Below are positions 56,804 through 64,000 of a DNA stretch of 64,000 nt, piece by piece. Below the pieces are notes generated by a model, which did not search any database, had not been told where the DNA came from, and saw nothing but the letters and a program-made list of their open reading frames with translations. A program made the translations under genes and the position numbers. How positions within the stretch are numbered: the stretch's first letter is position 1; each line of letters starts with the position of its first letter. The DNA is from Salinicola corii (lineage in GTDB: Bacteria > Pseudomonadota > Gammaproteobacteria > Pseudomonadales > Halomonadaceae), in NCBI RefSeq assembly GCF_008298015.1, contig NZ_VTPX01000002.1, positions 372,001 to 436,000 of the forward strand, written 5' to 3'.

Positions 56804-57244
56804 ATGGACTGGGACCTACCCACGCCTTTCGTGATCGATATCGATGTGGAGCGCTCGAGCATCGATCATTATGGCCACGTCAACAACGCCGAGTATCTAC
56901 GCTGGGTCGAGCGTGCCAGCTGGGCGCATTCGCGCGCGCTGGGGCTGACGCTGGAGGACTATCGTGCGCTCAATCGCGGCATGGTCGTTCACCGTCACGA
57001 GTTGGACTACCTCGCGCCGGCCTTCGAGGGCGACCGCTTGCAGCTCTCGACCTGGATCGTCAGTTGCGATGGCCGCCTGTCGCTGGAACGGCGCTTCCAG
57101 CTGTGCCACGTCGATAGCGGCCGCACACTGCTGCGCGCCCATACTCGCTTCGCCTGTATCGACATGGCGAGCTGCCGTCCCAAGCGCATGCCAGCGCGCT
57201 TCGTCGAGGTCTATGGCGGCGCCTGCGTTACCGCTGACCGCTGA
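56804..57244 (+). CDS. Acyl-CoA thioesterase, hotdog-fold (YbgC/FadM-like)
   Basis: The protein has 146 residues with CAGGAGG just before the ATG. The 4HBT pattern is visible: DIDVERSSIDHYGHVNNAEYLRWVERA, with the catalytic Asp replaced by a Ser/Asp-containing SIDHYGHVNN, then HRHELDYLAPAFEGDRL. It likely hydrolyses short or hydroxyacyl-CoAs. It ends 60 bases before a convergent symporter gene. Confidence 0.86.
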   Translation: MDWDLPTPFVIDIDVERSSIDHYGHVNNAEYLRWVERASWAHSRALGLTLEDYRALNRGMVVHRHELDYLAPAFEGDRLQLSTWIVSCDGRLSLERRFQLCHVDSGRTLLRAHTRFACIDMASCRPKRMPARFVEVYGGACVTADR

Positions 57245-57264
57245 ATCGCCGATTCGAAAGACCG

Positions 57265-57296
57265 CCGGCCCCGCTTGTCGCGACGAGCGGGGCCGG
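57265..57296. terminator. Shared GC-rich hairpin between convergent genes
   Basis: CCGGCCCCGCT and AGCGGGGCCGG form an 11-bp stem around a 10-base loop between the thioesterase (+) and symporter (-) genes. No T-tract follows, so the strength is uncertain. Confidence 0.6.
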
Positions 57297-57308
57297 TGGC
57301 GCGTCGGC

Positions 57309-58826
57309 TCATGTCATGGCGGACGAGGACGTCGGCTTGCGCTCGCCGGTTGCGCGCGATGTCGGCCGGCCAGGGGCGACGATCGGCATGAAGCGGTCGA
57401 GTGTCGCGTCGCTGGCCGGTCGCGTGACGCGCGAGACGAGCACGAACAGCGGCAGATTGACGATCAAACCCCAGGCCCCGGCGTGGACGCCGAATGGGTT
57501 GGGCCATACCAGCGTGAACAGTGCGGTCACGATGAACCCGACCGTCAGCCCGCACAATACCCCGGCTCGAGTGGCTCGCGGCCATACGAACAGGCCGATG
57601 AACGCTGGCAGCATCTGGGCGGCGAAGCCGAGCCCGACCAGCAGAATCATGATCAGGTTGCCGGGATTGAGCATCGCCACCGGGCCGACGATCAGCAGCA
57701 TGATCGGGAAGATCAGGTAGCGCGCGAGCTGGCCGGTGCGCCGTTCCGAGAGCTTGAACAGCGGACGGATCACGTCCCGGGTCCAGGTCAGCGCGGTGCC
57801 GTGGATGTAGGGCTCGCTGGAGGACATCGCGGCGGCCAGGGTGCCGGCGCCGAGCAGGCCCACCAGTACCGGCGGCATCTGCTGGAATGCCAGCTGCAGG
57901 GCGACGGTGTCGGCGCGCTCCAGGTGGGGCAGGCTGAAGATGCCGATGAAACCGACCACCACCATCGGCAGGATGACGAAGTAGTAGGTCGGCAGCCAAC
58001 TGGCGCTGCGACGGATGCTCTGGGCCGAGTCGGCGCTCATCCACTGCAGCCAGACCGGCTGCTGGAACGAGAACATCGAGACGATGATCGACGAGGTCCA
58101 GAAGGCGAAGCTCATGTCACCGAGGCCGCCCGGCAGCGTCAGAAAGTCGACATGGGTTTCGCGCAGGCGCTCGAAGACCCCGCCGAACCACCAGTCGCCG
58201 GTCATCCGATGGGCTGCCCATAGGCCGATCGTCCAGGCCACGACCAGCATCAGGCCGCCCTGAAACGCGTTGGTCACGCCGATGGCGCGCTGACCGCTGA
58301 TGAACAGATAGATCGCAATGGTGCCAAGCACCAGCCAGATATTGAGCGCGAAGGGCAGCAGGCCGCCGCTCATCACCTCCAGGATGTAGGCCGCGCCGAT
58401 GGTCTGGAGAACAGCGTAGGCGAGCGCGCCGATCGACATCACTAGCGAGGTCAGCGCGCCGAGAAGCGGGCTCTCGAAGCGGTCCGCCACCGCCTGGGCC
58501 TGGGTGACATGGCCGAGCCTGGCGCCGAAGGCCCACACCCGCGGGCCGCAGTACCAGGCGATCAGCGCCAGGTAGCTCAGGTAGATGACGACGTAGAACA
58601 CCGGCACGCCCTTGCTCCAGGCCCAGCCCGGCGCGCCCATGAAAGTGTAGGCGCTGATGCTGCCGGCGCCCATCAACAGATACATCACCAGCGGCCCCAT
58701 GCTGCGCCCGGCGACGCCCCACTGTTCGAGACTGTCCATGCGGTGGCTGCCTCGGGCGCGGATCCCCAGCCACAGCGCGATCGCCACGTAGGCCAGGGTC
58801 ATCAGCAGCGGAATCGGATCACTCAT
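57309..58826 (-). CDS. Sodium:solute symporter (SSF family)
   Basis: The protein has 505 residues with about 13 membrane helices and the SSF core: GAGSISAYTFMGAPGWAWSKG, then LGAGTLAAAMSSSEPYIHGTALTWTRDVIRP near the sodium site. The amino-acid substrate is unclear; PutP-, acetate- and pantothenate-type carriers belong here. Its start overlaps by eight bases the stop of a small two-helix gene, typical of SSF-accessory pairs. An amidase gene is upstream on the same strand. Confidence 0.9.
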   Translation of the reverse strand: MSDPIPLLMTLAYVAIALWLGIRARGSHRMDSLEQWGVAGRSMGPLVMYLLMGAGSISAYTFMGAPGWAWSKGVPVFYVVIYLSYLALIAWYCGPRVWAFGARLGHVTQAQAVADRFESPLLGALTSLVMSIGALAYAVLQTIGAAYILEVMSGGLLPFALNIWLVLGTIAIYLFISGQRAIGVTNAFQGGLMLVVAWTIGLWAAHRMTGDWWFGGVFERLRETHVDFLTLPGGLGDMSFAFWTSSIIVSMFSFQQPVWLQWMSADSAQSIRRSASWLPTYYFVILPMVVVGFIGIFSLPHLERADTVALQLAFQQMPPVLVGLLGAGTLAAAMSSSEPYIHGTALTWTRDVIRPLFKLSERRTGQLARYLIFPIMLLIVGPVAMLNPGNLIMILLVGLGFAAQMLPAFIGLFVWPRATRAGVLCGLTVGFIVTALFTLVWPNPFGVHAGAWGLIVNLPLFVLVSRVTRPASDATLDRFMPIVAPGRPTSRATGERKPTSSSAMT

Positions 58827-59085
58827 TGGCTGCGGTCTCCGGCTGGTCCTGGGTGCGACGGATCGACTCGGGCAGTGGCAGCAGTCGATTGGCGATCAGC
58901 ATGACCGCGGTCGAGGCGACGATGATCAGGCAAGACCAGGTCGCCAGCGCCGGCAGTCCCAGCACCAGCACGGCGTGGTTGGCCAGCAGCACCGCCGGCC
59001 ACAGGCCCGCCAGGATCACCACCGTGAAAAGCGCCAGTATCAGCTTGCCGCGCGTCGTGGCAGGAAGGATCAATCGATGGTTCAT
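58819..59085 (-). CDS. Small two-helix membrane protein, partner of the SSF symporter
   Basis: The protein has 88 residues from the ATG at 59085 (GGAGCGAG upstream). Two hydrophobic helices (LILALFTVVILAGLWPAVLL and LALATWSCLIIVASTAVMLI) are joined by a short loop. It resembles DUF3311/DUF4212-type subunits encoded just before SSF symporters. The overlap with the symporter gene supports joint function. Confidence 0.78.
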   Translation of the reverse strand: MNHRLILPATTRGKLILALFTVVILAGLWPAVLLANHAVLVLGLPALATWSCLIIVASTAVMLIANRLLPLPESIRRTQDQPETAANE

Positions 59086-59154
59086 CAACTCGCTCCGCAA
59101 TCTTGTCGTTATCAGGCTACCGGCTGTCGGGGACCGCGTCTCGCGCGCGCCACC

Positions 59155-60546
59155 TCAGCGGGCCGGCGGCCGAGGCCAGCAGCGGATCGGCCCGCGCCAG
59201 GTCTCGAAGGCGTGGGCCAGTTTCAGCACGCGCTGATCCTCGAAGCGCGGCGCGATCAGTTGAACGCCGATCGGCAACCCTTCCCGGCTGAAACCGGCGT
59301 TGATCGATAGCGCCGGCTGCTCGCCCATGTTCCACGGCAGGGTGAAGCCGAGATGCTCGAAGGGCCGCTCGGGGTCGTTCGAGGGGTGGCCGTACTCGGC
59401 AGGGAACGAGTAGAGCGGCGTGGTCGGCGAGAGGATGGCGTCGACGTCGTCGAACGCCGCCTCGGTGGTGCGGCGCATGGCGAAGGTCTGCTCGAAGCCG
59501 TGGACGACATCGACCGCGCTCAACTCGGCGCCGCTTGCCGCCCACTGGGTGATCATCGGGAACACGCGGTCGCGATCCGCCTCGCTCAGCGTGGCCAGCG
59601 TCTTCCACTGCCTCGCCCGCCAGAAGTTGTCGAGGCCGTCGAGCATGGCGCGGGTCATCACCGGCGCCACGGGCACCAACGTGGCGCCGGCGCGTTCGAA
59701 CTGCGCGGCGACGGTTTCCACCGTGGCCAGGATCTCGGGGTCGACGTCCATGCCGCAGCCGGCATCGAGCATGACGCCAAGTCTGAGTCTCGACAGGTCG
59801 AGCGAGCAGTTCATCCAGTCGATGGAATCCGGTGGCAGACGGGTGGCGTCACGGCGATCCGTCCGCGAGAGCGTCGCCATCAGCAGCGCCGCGTCCTCCA
59901 CCGTGCGCGTCATGGGCCCGGCACAGCGCCCGGTGTAGTAGGGGTCGATGGGAATCCGGCCCAGCGTCGGCTTGAAACCGACCAGGCCGCACCACGCCGC
60001 CGGCAGACGGACAGAACCGCCGATGTCGGTGCCCACGTGCAGCGGGCCCAGGCCGGCGGCCGCCGCCGCGCCGGCGCCGGAGCTGGAACCGCCGGGATTG
60101 GTGTCGAGCTTCCACGGGTTGCGGGTCAGGCCGTGGAAAGTCGAGACGCCGGAGGACATCATGCCGAAATCGGGGCAGGTAGTCTTGGCGAAGATCAGTG
60201 CATGGTCTTCCCGTAACCGTGCCGATGGCGGCGCATCCTCGCGAGCCGGGGTCAGTTCGGTGACCGCGGTCCCTTGCGGAATCGGCACGCCGCGGGTGGC
60301 GATCAACTCCTTGATCGTGACCGGAATGCCGTCGAGAGCTCCCATCGGGGTGCCATTGTGCCAGCGCTGGGTAGCTTCGGCGGCCGCTGTCGTCAGCGTT
60401 GCTTCGTCGTAGGCATAGAGCGCGTTGATGTGAGGTTCCCAGGCATGGATGTGCGGGATGAGCTCGGCGACGTAGTCGGCGGGCGAGCAGCGACCGTCGC
60501 GAAAACCGGCCAGCAGCGCGGTCGCGGATGCATCGAGAAGGTTCAT
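59155..60546 (-). CDS. Amidase signature-family enzyme
   Basis: The protein has 463 residues. The catalytic Lys is in VTIKELIATRG and the Ser-Ser-Lys triad loop is NPGGSSSGAGAAAAAGLG followed by VGTDIGGSVRLPA. Family members cleave carboxamides, aryl-acylamides or Glu-tRNA(Gln) (GatA). The sequence is not obviously GatA and no gatB/C is nearby, so a catabolic amidase is likely. GAGG precedes the ATG. It probably heads the amidase-DUF-symporter operon, suggesting use of an amide or peptide amide. Confidence 0.9.
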   Translation of the reverse strand: MNLLDASATALLAGFRDGRCSPADYVAELIPHIHAWEPHINALYAYDEATLTTAAAEATQRWHNGTPMGALDGIPVTIKELIATRGVPIPQGTAVTELTPAREDAPPSARLREDHALIFAKTTCPDFGMMSSGVSTFHGLTRNPWKLDTNPGGSSSGAGAAAAAGLGPLHVGTDIGGSVRLPAAWCGLVGFKPTLGRIPIDPYYTGRCAGPMTRTVEDAALLMATLSRTDRRDATRLPPDSIDWMNCSLDLSRLRLGVMLDAGCGMDVDPEILATVETVAAQFERAGATLVPVAPVMTRAMLDGLDNFWRARQWKTLATLSEADRDRVFPMITQWAASGAELSAVDVVHGFEQTFAMRRTTEAAFDDVDAILSPTTPLYSFPAEYGHPSNDPERPFEHLGFTLPWNMGEQPALSINAGFSREGLPIGVQLIAPRFEDQRVLKLAHAFETWRGPIRCWPRPPAR

Positions 60547-60865
60547 GGCGAGAGGGCCTCGTCGGATTGTCGTTGGTCTTTAGCATGCAGCGTATTGGCG
60601 GGTTATCGCTACTGCGAATCGGCGAGCACGCTGTCTCGATCTGGTCTGCACCAGGCTATGCCGGATGTTAACGCGACGGCCACAGTGGGTTCTTTGCATG
60701 TTTGGCTCATTTATCTTTTTATGGCTTATTTTTAGGAATTATTTTTTGCCAATATCTTTTTTTTAGTGATTTTGCGTGTTTTTTATCGCTATATCCCGTC
60801 TTTATTGCTGTTGTGCTGTAATTCTCTCGATCCTTCAATGACAACCAACGATCGAGGCAACGACC
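60547..60865. other. AT-rich divergent regulatory spacer between amidase and ald
   Basis: No gene is seen. Bases about 60700-60830 are strongly AT-rich, with long T runs (TTTTTTTTAG near 60757), against a GC-rich background. It must contain the ald promoter and the amidase promoter. No specific operator could be identified; alanine dehydrogenase genes are often controlled by Lrp/AldR-type regulators that prefer such DNA. Confidence 0.45.
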
Positions 60866-61984
60866 ATGCATATTGGCGTCCCCAAGGAAATCAAGAACCA
60901 TGAATATCGCGTCGCCCTGACACCGGGCGGCGTGCGTGAACTGGTGGCGCGAGGCCACCGGGTGTCTGTACAGGCGGAGGCGGGTACAGGATCCGGCTAT
61001 CAGGACGATGCCTATCGGGAGGCCGGTGCCGACGTCGTGGCCGATGTCGATGCGCTATGGGCGAGCGCGGAGCTGATCCTCAAGGTCAAGGAGCCGCAGG
61101 CGGAAGAGGTCGCCCGGCTGCGTCCGGAGCAGACGCTGTTCACCTACCTGCACCTGGCCGCCGAGGAGCGGCTGACTCGCGGCCTGATCGACAGCGGCGC
61201 CACCTGCATCGCCTACGAGACCATCACCGATGACCTGGGCGGCTTGCCGCTGCTGGCGCCGATGAGTCGCGTCGCCGGCCGCATGGCGGTACAGGCCGGA
61301 GCGCACAGCCTGGAGAAGGCCCAGGGCGGTGCTGGCATTCTGCTGCCGGGGGTGCCAGGCGTGGCGCCGGCCAAGGTCACGGTGATCGGCGGCGGCGTGG
61401 TCGGCGAGAATGCCGCGCGCATGGCGCTGGGGCTGGGTGCCGAGGTGACCATTCTCGATAAGTCGCTGCCCCGGCTGGAAGTGCTCGATCATCGATACCA
61501 GGGCCGGATTCGCACGGTCTATTCGACCACCGAGACGCTGGAAGTCGCCGTGCGCGAGTCCGACATGATCATTGGCGCCGTGCTGGTGCCCGGCGCGGCC
61601 GCGCCCAAGCTGATCACCCGTGCGATGCTGGGCGAGATGAGACCGGGCAGCGTGCTGGTGGACGTGGCGATCGACCAGGGCGGCTGCTTCGAGACCAGCA
61701 GGCCCACCACCCACGCCGATCCCAGTTACGTGGTCGACGGGATCGTCCACTACTGCGTTGCCAACATGCCCGGTGCGGTGGCGCGCACCTCGACCCAGGC
61801 GCTGACCAACGCCACGCTGCCGTTCGTGATCGCGCTGGCCGACAAGGGCTGGCAACGGGCGCTGGCCGATGATGCGCATTTCCGCGCCGGCCTCAACGTT
61901 CATGCCGGTCAGGTGACCTACGCCGCCGTCGGCGAAGCGTTCGGGCTGGACGTGGCTTCAACCGAGCAGATTCTCAAGGGCTGA
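60866..61984 (+). CDS. ald: Alanine dehydrogenase
   Basis: The protein has 372 residues. [20 protein letters not shown] is the classical Ald/PntA N-terminus. [20 protein letters not shown] and the NAD motif [19 protein letters not shown] follow, then [20 protein letters not shown] with the catalytic His/Lys region. It interconverts L-alanine and pyruvate plus ammonia. GAGG lies eight bases before the ATG. The gene is followed by a terminator. Confidence 0.96.
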   Translation: MHIGVPKEIKNHEYRVALTPGGVRELVARGHRVSVQAEAGTGSGYQDDAYREAGADVVADVDALWASAELILKVKEPQAEEVARLRPEQTLFTYLHLAAEERLTRGLIDSGATCIAYETITDDLGGLPLLAPMSRVAGRMAVQAGAHSLEKAQGGAGILLPGVPGVAPAKVTVIGGGVVGENAARMALGLGAEVTILDKSLPRLEVLDHRYQGRIRTVYSTTETLEVAVRESDMIIGAVLVPGAAAPKLITRAMLGEMRPGSVLVDVAIDQGGCFETSRPTTHADPSYVVDGIVHYCVANMPGAVARTSTQALTNATLPFVIALADKGWQRALADDAHFRAGLNVHAGQVTYAAVGEAFGLDVASTEQILKG

Positions 61985-62032
61985 GGTCGAGCACCCTCCG
62001 AGGCGGGGGCCAGCAGGCGAGATCGACCGATC

Positions 62033-62068
62033 AGCGGCGCCGACACTGTCGACGCCGCTTTCGGTTTC
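62033..62068 (+). terminator. Probable terminator of ald
   Basis: AGCGGCG-C-CGACA-C-TGTCG-A-CGCCGCT folds into a 12-bp stem (one bulged C/A mismatch) followed by TTCGGTTTC. It lies 50 bases past the ald stop. The T-tract is interrupted. Confidence 0.5.
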
Positions 62069-62185
62069 AGGCTGTGGTCATGCGGCCTTGCATGCAATGC
62101 AGCGGGTCAGAATCTCGCTATGTGAGACGAACTCGACAACACGTCTCGGTATGCTCGACAGAGATCCCGGTTTCGAGTCGTCGAC

Positions 62186-62983
62186 GTGCCATCAACTCCG
62201 CGTGAATCCTCCCAGACACCTTCCACCCTGCGCCACGTGATGGCACTGCTGCGGGCAACCGCGGCGTGCGGTGCCCGCGGCGCGGGCATCGACGATTATC
62301 TCGATGCCACCGAACTGAGCCGCCCCACCATCTACCGACTGCTCAAGGGGCTGCGCGAGGAGGGGTTCCTGCGTCCCTCTCCACTGCGTCATCGCTATCT
62401 GCTGGGTTACGAGCTGCTGGTACTCGGCGCCGAAGCAGGCAACGGCGGCAGCCTTCGCGACCTGGCTCGCCCCAGATTGCTCGAGCTGGCGCAGCGACTT
62501 GGCGACAGCTTTTACCTGTTTGCCCACGACGGCCGCCACGCGGTCTGCCTCGAAGTCCAGAACGGCGCCTATCCGGTGGGCAGTTTCGTGGCCTCGATCG
62601 GCGGTCGCGTGCCGCTGGGAGTGGGGCAGGCTTCGATCGCGCTGCTGGCCTCGCTCGAGAGCCGGGAGCGTGAATGGATCCTCGCGGCCAACCGCGAGCT
62701 GCTACAAGACCGCTACGAGATCAGCGTCGACGCCGTCGAGCGGGAGATCGCGCGTTTCCATCAGGAGGGCCACGCCCGCGGCGTCGAGGGTTCGAGCCTG
62801 CCTGAATTCACGGGCCTGGCGATTCCCATTCTCGACCACAGCGGACGCTGTCTCGGCGCCTTCAGTTGCTCGATGCTCAAGTCGCGGATGACGCCGGCTC
62901 ATCGCCAGGAGGTACTGGCGATGATGGCGGAGCAGGCCGAGAGCCTGGTGTCGCAAGCCCACGGTTTACTGCAGGCGGAATGA
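62186..62983 (+). CDS. IclR-family transcriptional regulator
   Basis: The protein has 265 residues, started at GTG 62186. The N-terminal HTH (LRHVMALLRATAACGARGAG, LSRPTIYRLLKGLREEGFL) and effector domain (LRDLARPRLLELAQRLGDSFYLFAHDGRHAVCLEVQNG and IGGRVPLGVGQASIALLASL) fit IclR. It overlaps by ATGA with an FAD oxidoreductase gene, so it likely controls that gene's pathway and perhaps ald next door. Confidence 0.9.
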   Translation: MPSTPRESSQTPSTLRHVMALLRATAACGARGAGIDDYLDATELSRPTIYRLLKGLREEGFLRPSPLRHRYLLGYELLVLGAEAGNGGSLRDLARPRLLELAQRLGDSFYLFAHDGRHAVCLEVQNGAYPVGSFVASIGGRVPLGVGQASIALLASLESREREWILAANRELLQDRYEISVDAVEREIARFHQEGHARGVEGSSLPEFTGLAIPILDHSGRCLGAFSCSMLKSRMTPAHRQEVLAMMAEQAESLVSQAHGLLQAE

Positions 62984-64000
62984 CGATCATGTCGAAAGCG
63001 GTTCAACCGTCCCATCTTCGCCCTTGCGGCTGGCAGGCACTGCTGCCCGCCCCGACTTCGCGACCCGAGCTCCAGGGGGATCAGGTCGCGGATCTGGCGA
63101 TCGTGGGCGCGGGCTACACCGGCGTCGCCGTGGCGCGGACCTATCATCGTCTGGCGCCGGACCGTCGCATCGTGATGATCGATGCCGAGGCGGCCGGGGA
63201 GGGCAGTCCGGGACGCAACTCCGGATTCATGCTGGAGATCGCGTTGGCCAACGATGCCTCCGCGGATCAACTGGCGCGAATGTCGACACTCAATGCGCTG
63301 AGCCGTGGGGCGATGGCGACGCTCAAGGCGCAGGTCGACGAGCACGCCATCGATTGCCAGCTCCAGCGCACCGGTACCTATCGGGCCGCCCGGGGCGACG
63401 AGGGGCGACGTGCGCTGGCCCGGTATCGGGGTTTTCTGGAGGCTGCGGGGCTGCCCCATCGGCGCCTCGAGCGCGAGCAGCTCGACGCCGCGCTGGGCAC
63501 CCGCTACTACGCCGAAGGAATCTACTCGCCCGACTGCTATCTCGTTCAGCCGGCGGCGCTCATCCGCGGATTGGTCGACGCGCTGCCGGCGGCGGTGGCG
63601 TGTCACGAACGGAGCCCGGCACTGGCCGTGCAACGGGACAACCGGGCGTGGCGGGTCAGCACCCCGCAAGGGTCGCTGCGGGCCCGGCAGGTGGTGCTCG
63701 CCAACAATGCCTTTTCGCGTCCTCTGGGCGCCGACGCCTCACGCCTTACCGCCATCTACACATACGCCGCGCTGACTGCACCCCTCTCGCCGGGGCTGAC
63801 GGCCGCCATCGGAGCCGGGCCCTGGGGGCTGCTGCCAACCCACCGGCTGGGTTGCACGTTACGCACCACCGCGGATGGCCGCTTGATGATCCGCGCCCAG
63901 TACAGCTACGAGCGGGAAAGGGACAATGCGGCCGTCGCCGCCGGACTCAAGTCGAGCCTGGTCGCACGCTATCCGGAACTGTCGGCCATTGAATTCGAGC
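62980..64000 (+). CDS. FAD-dependent oxidoreductase, DAO/GlpO type (3' truncated by window)
   Basis: The frame runs open from the ATG overlapping the IclR stop to the window end (about 340 residues visible); an ATG three codons later is an alternative start. The FAD Rossmann motif is VADLAIVGAGYTGVAVARTY. GSPGRNSGFM and the later VLANNAFSRPLG, YSYERERD segments resemble gamma-glutamylputrescine oxidase and other amine or amino-acid oxidases (PuuB/DadA relatives). The substrate is not determinable from this fragment. Its pairing with the IclR gene and nearby ald suggests amino-acid or amine catabolism. Confidence 0.85.
   Translation, partial: MTIMSKAVQPSHLRPCGWQALLPAPTSRPELQGDQVADLAIVGAGYTGVAVARTYHRLAPDRRIVMIDAEAAGEGSPGRNSGFMLEIALANDASADQLARMSTLNALSRGAMATLKAQVDEHAIDCQLQRTGTYRAARGDEGRRALARYRGFLEAAGLPHRRLEREQLDAALGTRYYAEGIYSPDCYLVQPAALIRGLVDALPAAVACHERSPALAVQRDNRAWRVSTPQGSLRARQVVLANNAFSRPLGADASRLTAIYTYAALTAPLSPGLTAAIGAGPWGLLPTHRLGCTLRTTADGRLMIRAQYSYERERDNAAVAAGLKSSLVARYPELSAIEFE

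Overview
The window is about 64 kb of GC-rich gammaproteobacterial chromosome. Several features suggest a halophilic Halomonadaceae-type organism (Halomonas, Salinicola or Chromohalobacter relatives): the coaBC-dut-algC-argB-slmA and radC-rpmB-rpmG-mutM blocks, an E. coli-length RF2 gene with its programmed frameshift, the TRAP-fed uronate/L-gulonate cluster, and compact operons with GA-rich ribosome binding sites. This assignment is inferred from gene content; no rRNA gene is present.

Region 1 (1-4370). The tail of a FadL-type outer-membrane porin is followed by a terminator. Next comes an orphan 1223-residue acidic protein, visibly more AT-rich than its surroundings. It has two glycine/hydrophobic modules and three C-terminal EF-hand-like repeats. 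I cannot assign it a function; a secreted effector or translocator is the best guess, and it is the most novel-looking gene here.

Region 2 (4386-25720, all minus strand). This is a continuous peptide-scavenging locus. It holds an M13 metallopeptidase, a TonB-dependent receptor, exbD, exbB and tonB, then an M3 oligoendopeptidase with a signal peptide, a fused OppDF-type ATPase, OppC, OppB, two OppA-type binding proteins, an NlpC/P60 peptidase and two more OppA-type proteins. Read together, the genes could bring peptides across the outer membrane, cut them in the periplasm and import them, possibly including murein peptides. Several leaders carry CAA-repeat (AACAACAA) motifs of the kind bound by Hfq/Crc or by GcvB-like sRNAs. 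A consensus CRP-type site lies upstream of the third oppA.

Region 3 (25819-43701). This is housekeeping: prfB (+1 frameshift), lysS, an unknown acidic small protein, an MFS exporter, bolA-family, a holD-like gene and rimI, zapB-like, rsmD, ftsY-ftsE-ftsX, rpoH, slmA, argB, algC, yaeQ, dut and coaBC.

Region 4 (43793-52548, minus strand). This is a sugar-acid island lying exactly between coaBC and radC, which are neighbours in E. coli. Its order of transcription is a GntR-family regulator, an enolase-superfamily mannonate dehydratase, an L-gulonate 5-dehydrogenase-like enzyme, a TRAP transporter (P, Q, M), fructuronate reductase and UxuA. Together they would convert imported L-gulonate or uronates to 2-keto-3-deoxygluconate.

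Region 5 (52729-64000). This contains radC, rpmB, rpmG, mutM, rlmI-like, a DUF2007-type protein, a thioesterase, a sodium/solute symporter with a small two-helix partner, an amidase, alanine dehydrogenase, an IclR-family regulator and a truncated FAD-dependent amine/amino-acid oxidoreductase. The end of the window looks like an amino-acid or amide utilisation region.

No rRNA, complete tRNA, CRISPR array, insertion sequence or prophage gene was seen.
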